NCBI RefSeq assembly: GCF_000425745.1
Contig: NZ_AUEA01000002.1
Span: 62,001 to 126,000, forward strand
Length of the DNA stretch: 64,000 bases
Direction: 5' to 3'
From: Pseudomonas cremoricolorata DSM 17059 = NBRC 16634
Lineage (GTDB): Bacteria > Pseudomonadota > Gammaproteobacteria > Pseudomonadales > Pseudomonadaceae
In this document: positions 62,634 to 64,000 of the stretch, piece after piece
Numbering within the stretch: the first letter of the stretch is position 1
Layout of the letters: every line of letters starts with the position of its first letter
The notes under the pieces: model-generated
The model's database searches: none
Seen by the model: only the letters and a program-made list of their open reading frames with translations
What the model was told of the DNA's origin: nothing
Translations under genes and position numbers: made by a program

Positions 62634-63295
62634 AGACTCCAACCGAAACCGGTTTGTCACTGGCCGACCAAGTGGCCTGCGAGCTGCGCGAAGACATCAT
62701 CGGCGGGCGCCTGCTGCCGGGCATGGCGCTGGTCGAAGCAGACCTGGTGAACCGCTACAACGCCTCGCGCAATACCGTGCGCGAGGCCCTGCACCGGCTC
62801 GGTCGTGAAGGCCTGGCCACCTACGTGCGCAACAAAGGGGTGATGGTCCGGCGCGTCGGCGCCGCCGAGGTGCGCGACCTGTTCCTGGTGCGGCGCACGC
62901 TGGAGATCCAGGCCATTCTGGGCAGCAAGCCGCTGCGTGAGTACCAGTCCGACCGCATGCTCGAAGCCATCGAGGCGGCAGAGCTGGCCCGCGAGCGCGA
63001 AGACTGGCAAGCCTTCGGCACCCACAGCCTGCGCTTCCACCAGCACATCGTCGGTTTGCTGCGCAGCCCCTTGCTGGACGACTTCTTCACCAACACCGCG
63101 GCGCAAATGCGCCTGGTGTTCGCGGTGGCGCCCGATGAAGAGAACTTCCAGCGCCCGTGGCTCGAACGCGACCACGAAATCCACGACCTGCTCGCCGCCG
63201 GCCAGCGCCAGGCGGCGGCCGAAGCCATGAACCGTTACCTCGACGATTCCGAGCATGCCCTGCTCGATCTGTTGAGCCACCCTGCCCGCGCCTAG
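62630..63295 (+). CDS. GntR-family regulator, FCD subfamily
   Basis: The 221-residue protein has an N-terminal winged HTH (about 10-75, LVEADLVNRYNASRNTVREALHRLGREG) and an all-helical FCD effector domain (about 85-210). Its ATG overlaps the stop of the fused transporter gene. It is expected to bind the TTGT-N3-ACAA palindrome at 60240-60254 and repress the operon until the transported compound or a product appears. Confidence 0.9.
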   Translation: MKTPTETGLSLADQVACELREDIIGGRLLPGMALVEADLVNRYNASRNTVREALHRLGREGLATYVRNKGVMVRRVGAAEVRDLFLVRRTLEIQAILGSKPLREYQSDRMLEAIEAAELAREREDWQAFGTHSLRFHQHIVGLLRSPLLDDFFTNTAAQMRLVFAVAPDEENFQRPWLERDHEIHDLLAAGQRQAAAEAMNRYLDDSEHALLDLLSHPARA

Positions 63296-63331
63296 CCCAG
63301 CACCTGTGCTGGCCGGCCTATGGAGATACCC

Positions 63332-64000
63332 ATGAAACCCGTTGCCCTGACCCAAGCTCCCGACGACGCCGCGCAGCGCAAGGCCATCGCGCCGGTGCTC
63401 TGCTACCCGGTGCAAACCCTGCCACGGCCTGACATCGACGCCTACCGCGCAGTACGCGAAGGGCTCACGCTGGTCGAGACCGTGGTGGTGCCGGCTCGCG
63501 ACGCCGCCACCTTCCGCGTGCCCGCTGGCGGATTCTTTCGCATCGTCTCGACCGAAGGCCCGCAAGTCGGCGACCTCAACCTGTTCAACCAACACGACCT
63601 AAGCGAACGCTTCTACACCGGCAAGACCCGCGCCCTGAACGGCACCCACCTGGGCGTCGGCGACCAGCTGTTCACCAGCTTTCCGACCTTGCGGCCGATG
63701 GCCACCATCACCCACGACACCCTCGACTGGTATGGCTTCGACGCCTTCGGCGGCTCGGTGCACGATGTCATCGGCACGCGCTGCGACCCCTACACGCACA
63801 ACCTGCTCAGCGACGGCGGCCAGTACCATCATTGCTGCCACTCCAACCTGATCCGCGCGCTGTCGGCCGGCACTGGCCTCACGCCGCACCAGGCCGAACC
63901 CCATGTGCACGATGTGCTCAATGTGTTCATGTGCACCGGTTTCACCCGCGATACCGGGCAGTACTTCATGAAGGCAAGCCCCGTAAGGCCGGGGGACTTT
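63332..64000 (+). CDS. DUF1989 (urea carboxylase-associated) family protein, 3' end beyond the window
   Basis: The first 223 codons are present and open to the window end. The DUF1989 fold is recognised from VPARDAATFRVPAGGFFRIVSTEGPQVGDLNLFN, the CHSNL cysteine motif and PHVHDVLNVFMCTG. Family members include urea-carboxylase-associated proteins and the carboxyguanidine deiminase subunits of guanidine degradation. TATGGAGATA precedes the ATG 36 bp after the GntR gene. A single longer DUF1989 protein, rather than the usual paired small subunits, lies here, so its substrate may differ. Confidence 0.8.
   Translation, partial: MKPVALTQAPDDAAQRKAIAPVLCYPVQTLPRPDIDAYRAVREGLTLVETVVVPARDAATFRVPAGGFFRIVSTEGPQVGDLNLFNQHDLSERFYTGKTRALNGTHLGVGDQLFTSFPTLRPMATITHDTLDWYGFDAFGGSVHDVIGTRCDPYTHNLLSDGGQYHHCCHSNLIRALSAGTGLTPHQAEPHVHDVLNVFMCTGFTRDTGQYFMKASPVRPGDF

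Noticed and set aside
1-64000. Insertion sequences, prophage genes, tRNA or rRNA genes
   Set aside because: No transposase, integrase, phage structural protein, tRNA cloverleaf or rRNA sequence was recognised by reading either strand.

Overview
The window is a GC-rich stretch of a Pseudomonas chromosome, most likely of the P. putida group. The evidence is gene content and order (treZ-malQ-treY-glgX trehalose/glycogen cluster, guanidinobutyrase cluster, 5-oxoprolinase genes), Pseudomonas-like REP sequence, and codon use. This assignment is inferred from recognised gene neighbourhoods, not from a database search. No rRNA, tRNA, CRISPR array, insertion sequence or prophage was seen.

Layout. 1-17.1 kb is housekeeping/accessory sequence: the 5' tip of a small conserved gene, an EamA exporter, a PstS-OmpA fusion, a RibBA-like enzyme with a degenerate C-terminal half next to a spermidine/putrescine-type ABC transporter, a histidine phosphatase-SCP2-aminoglycoside-phosphotransferase-like-SDR group, small envelope proteins, and an SLC13 carrier flanked by two diguanylate cyclases. 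17.1-18.0 kb is a less GC-rich islet with a 62-aa gene and a membrane-protein gene interrupted by an in-frame TAG. 18.1-23.0 kb is an AraC regulator plus a tripartite (MFS/HlyD/outer-membrane) efflux system. 23.3-25.2 kb carries five small genes, one encoding only 27 residues.

25.5-35.8 kb is the most unusual part: four tightly overlapping genes encoding a ClpA/B-like AAA+ ATPase, a radical-SAM activase-like protein, a 2151-residue zinc-ribbon/pseudokinase/SF1 helicase/Vsr-like nuclease fusion, and a coiled-coil-rich protein. The architecture resembles a multi-component conflict or stress-response system and is the best candidate here for an undescribed system.

36.2-47.9 kb is the glycogen/trehalose cluster (glgA, treZ, malQ, treY, a DUF2934 gene, glgX, then an EEP-family phosphatase/nuclease). 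47.9-56.7 kb is a guanidinobutyrate/ketoarginine catabolic cluster: a LysR regulator divergent from gbuA, an NTF2-like protein, two transporters, a ThDP decarboxylase and an aldehyde dehydrogenase. 56.7-60.1 kb is pxpABC with a divergent LysR gene. 60.3-64 kb is an amino-acid-type ABC importer with a fused permease/ATPase, an FCD-GntR regulator and the start of a DUF1989 gene, preceded by a perfect GntR-type palindrome.

Functional themes are amino-acid and nitrogen-compound uptake and catabolism, trehalose/glycogen metabolism, export and cyclic-di-GMP signalling. Starts were chosen from ribosome-binding sites, overlap with the upstream gene, signal peptides or family N-termini, and several are shorter than the longest open frame.
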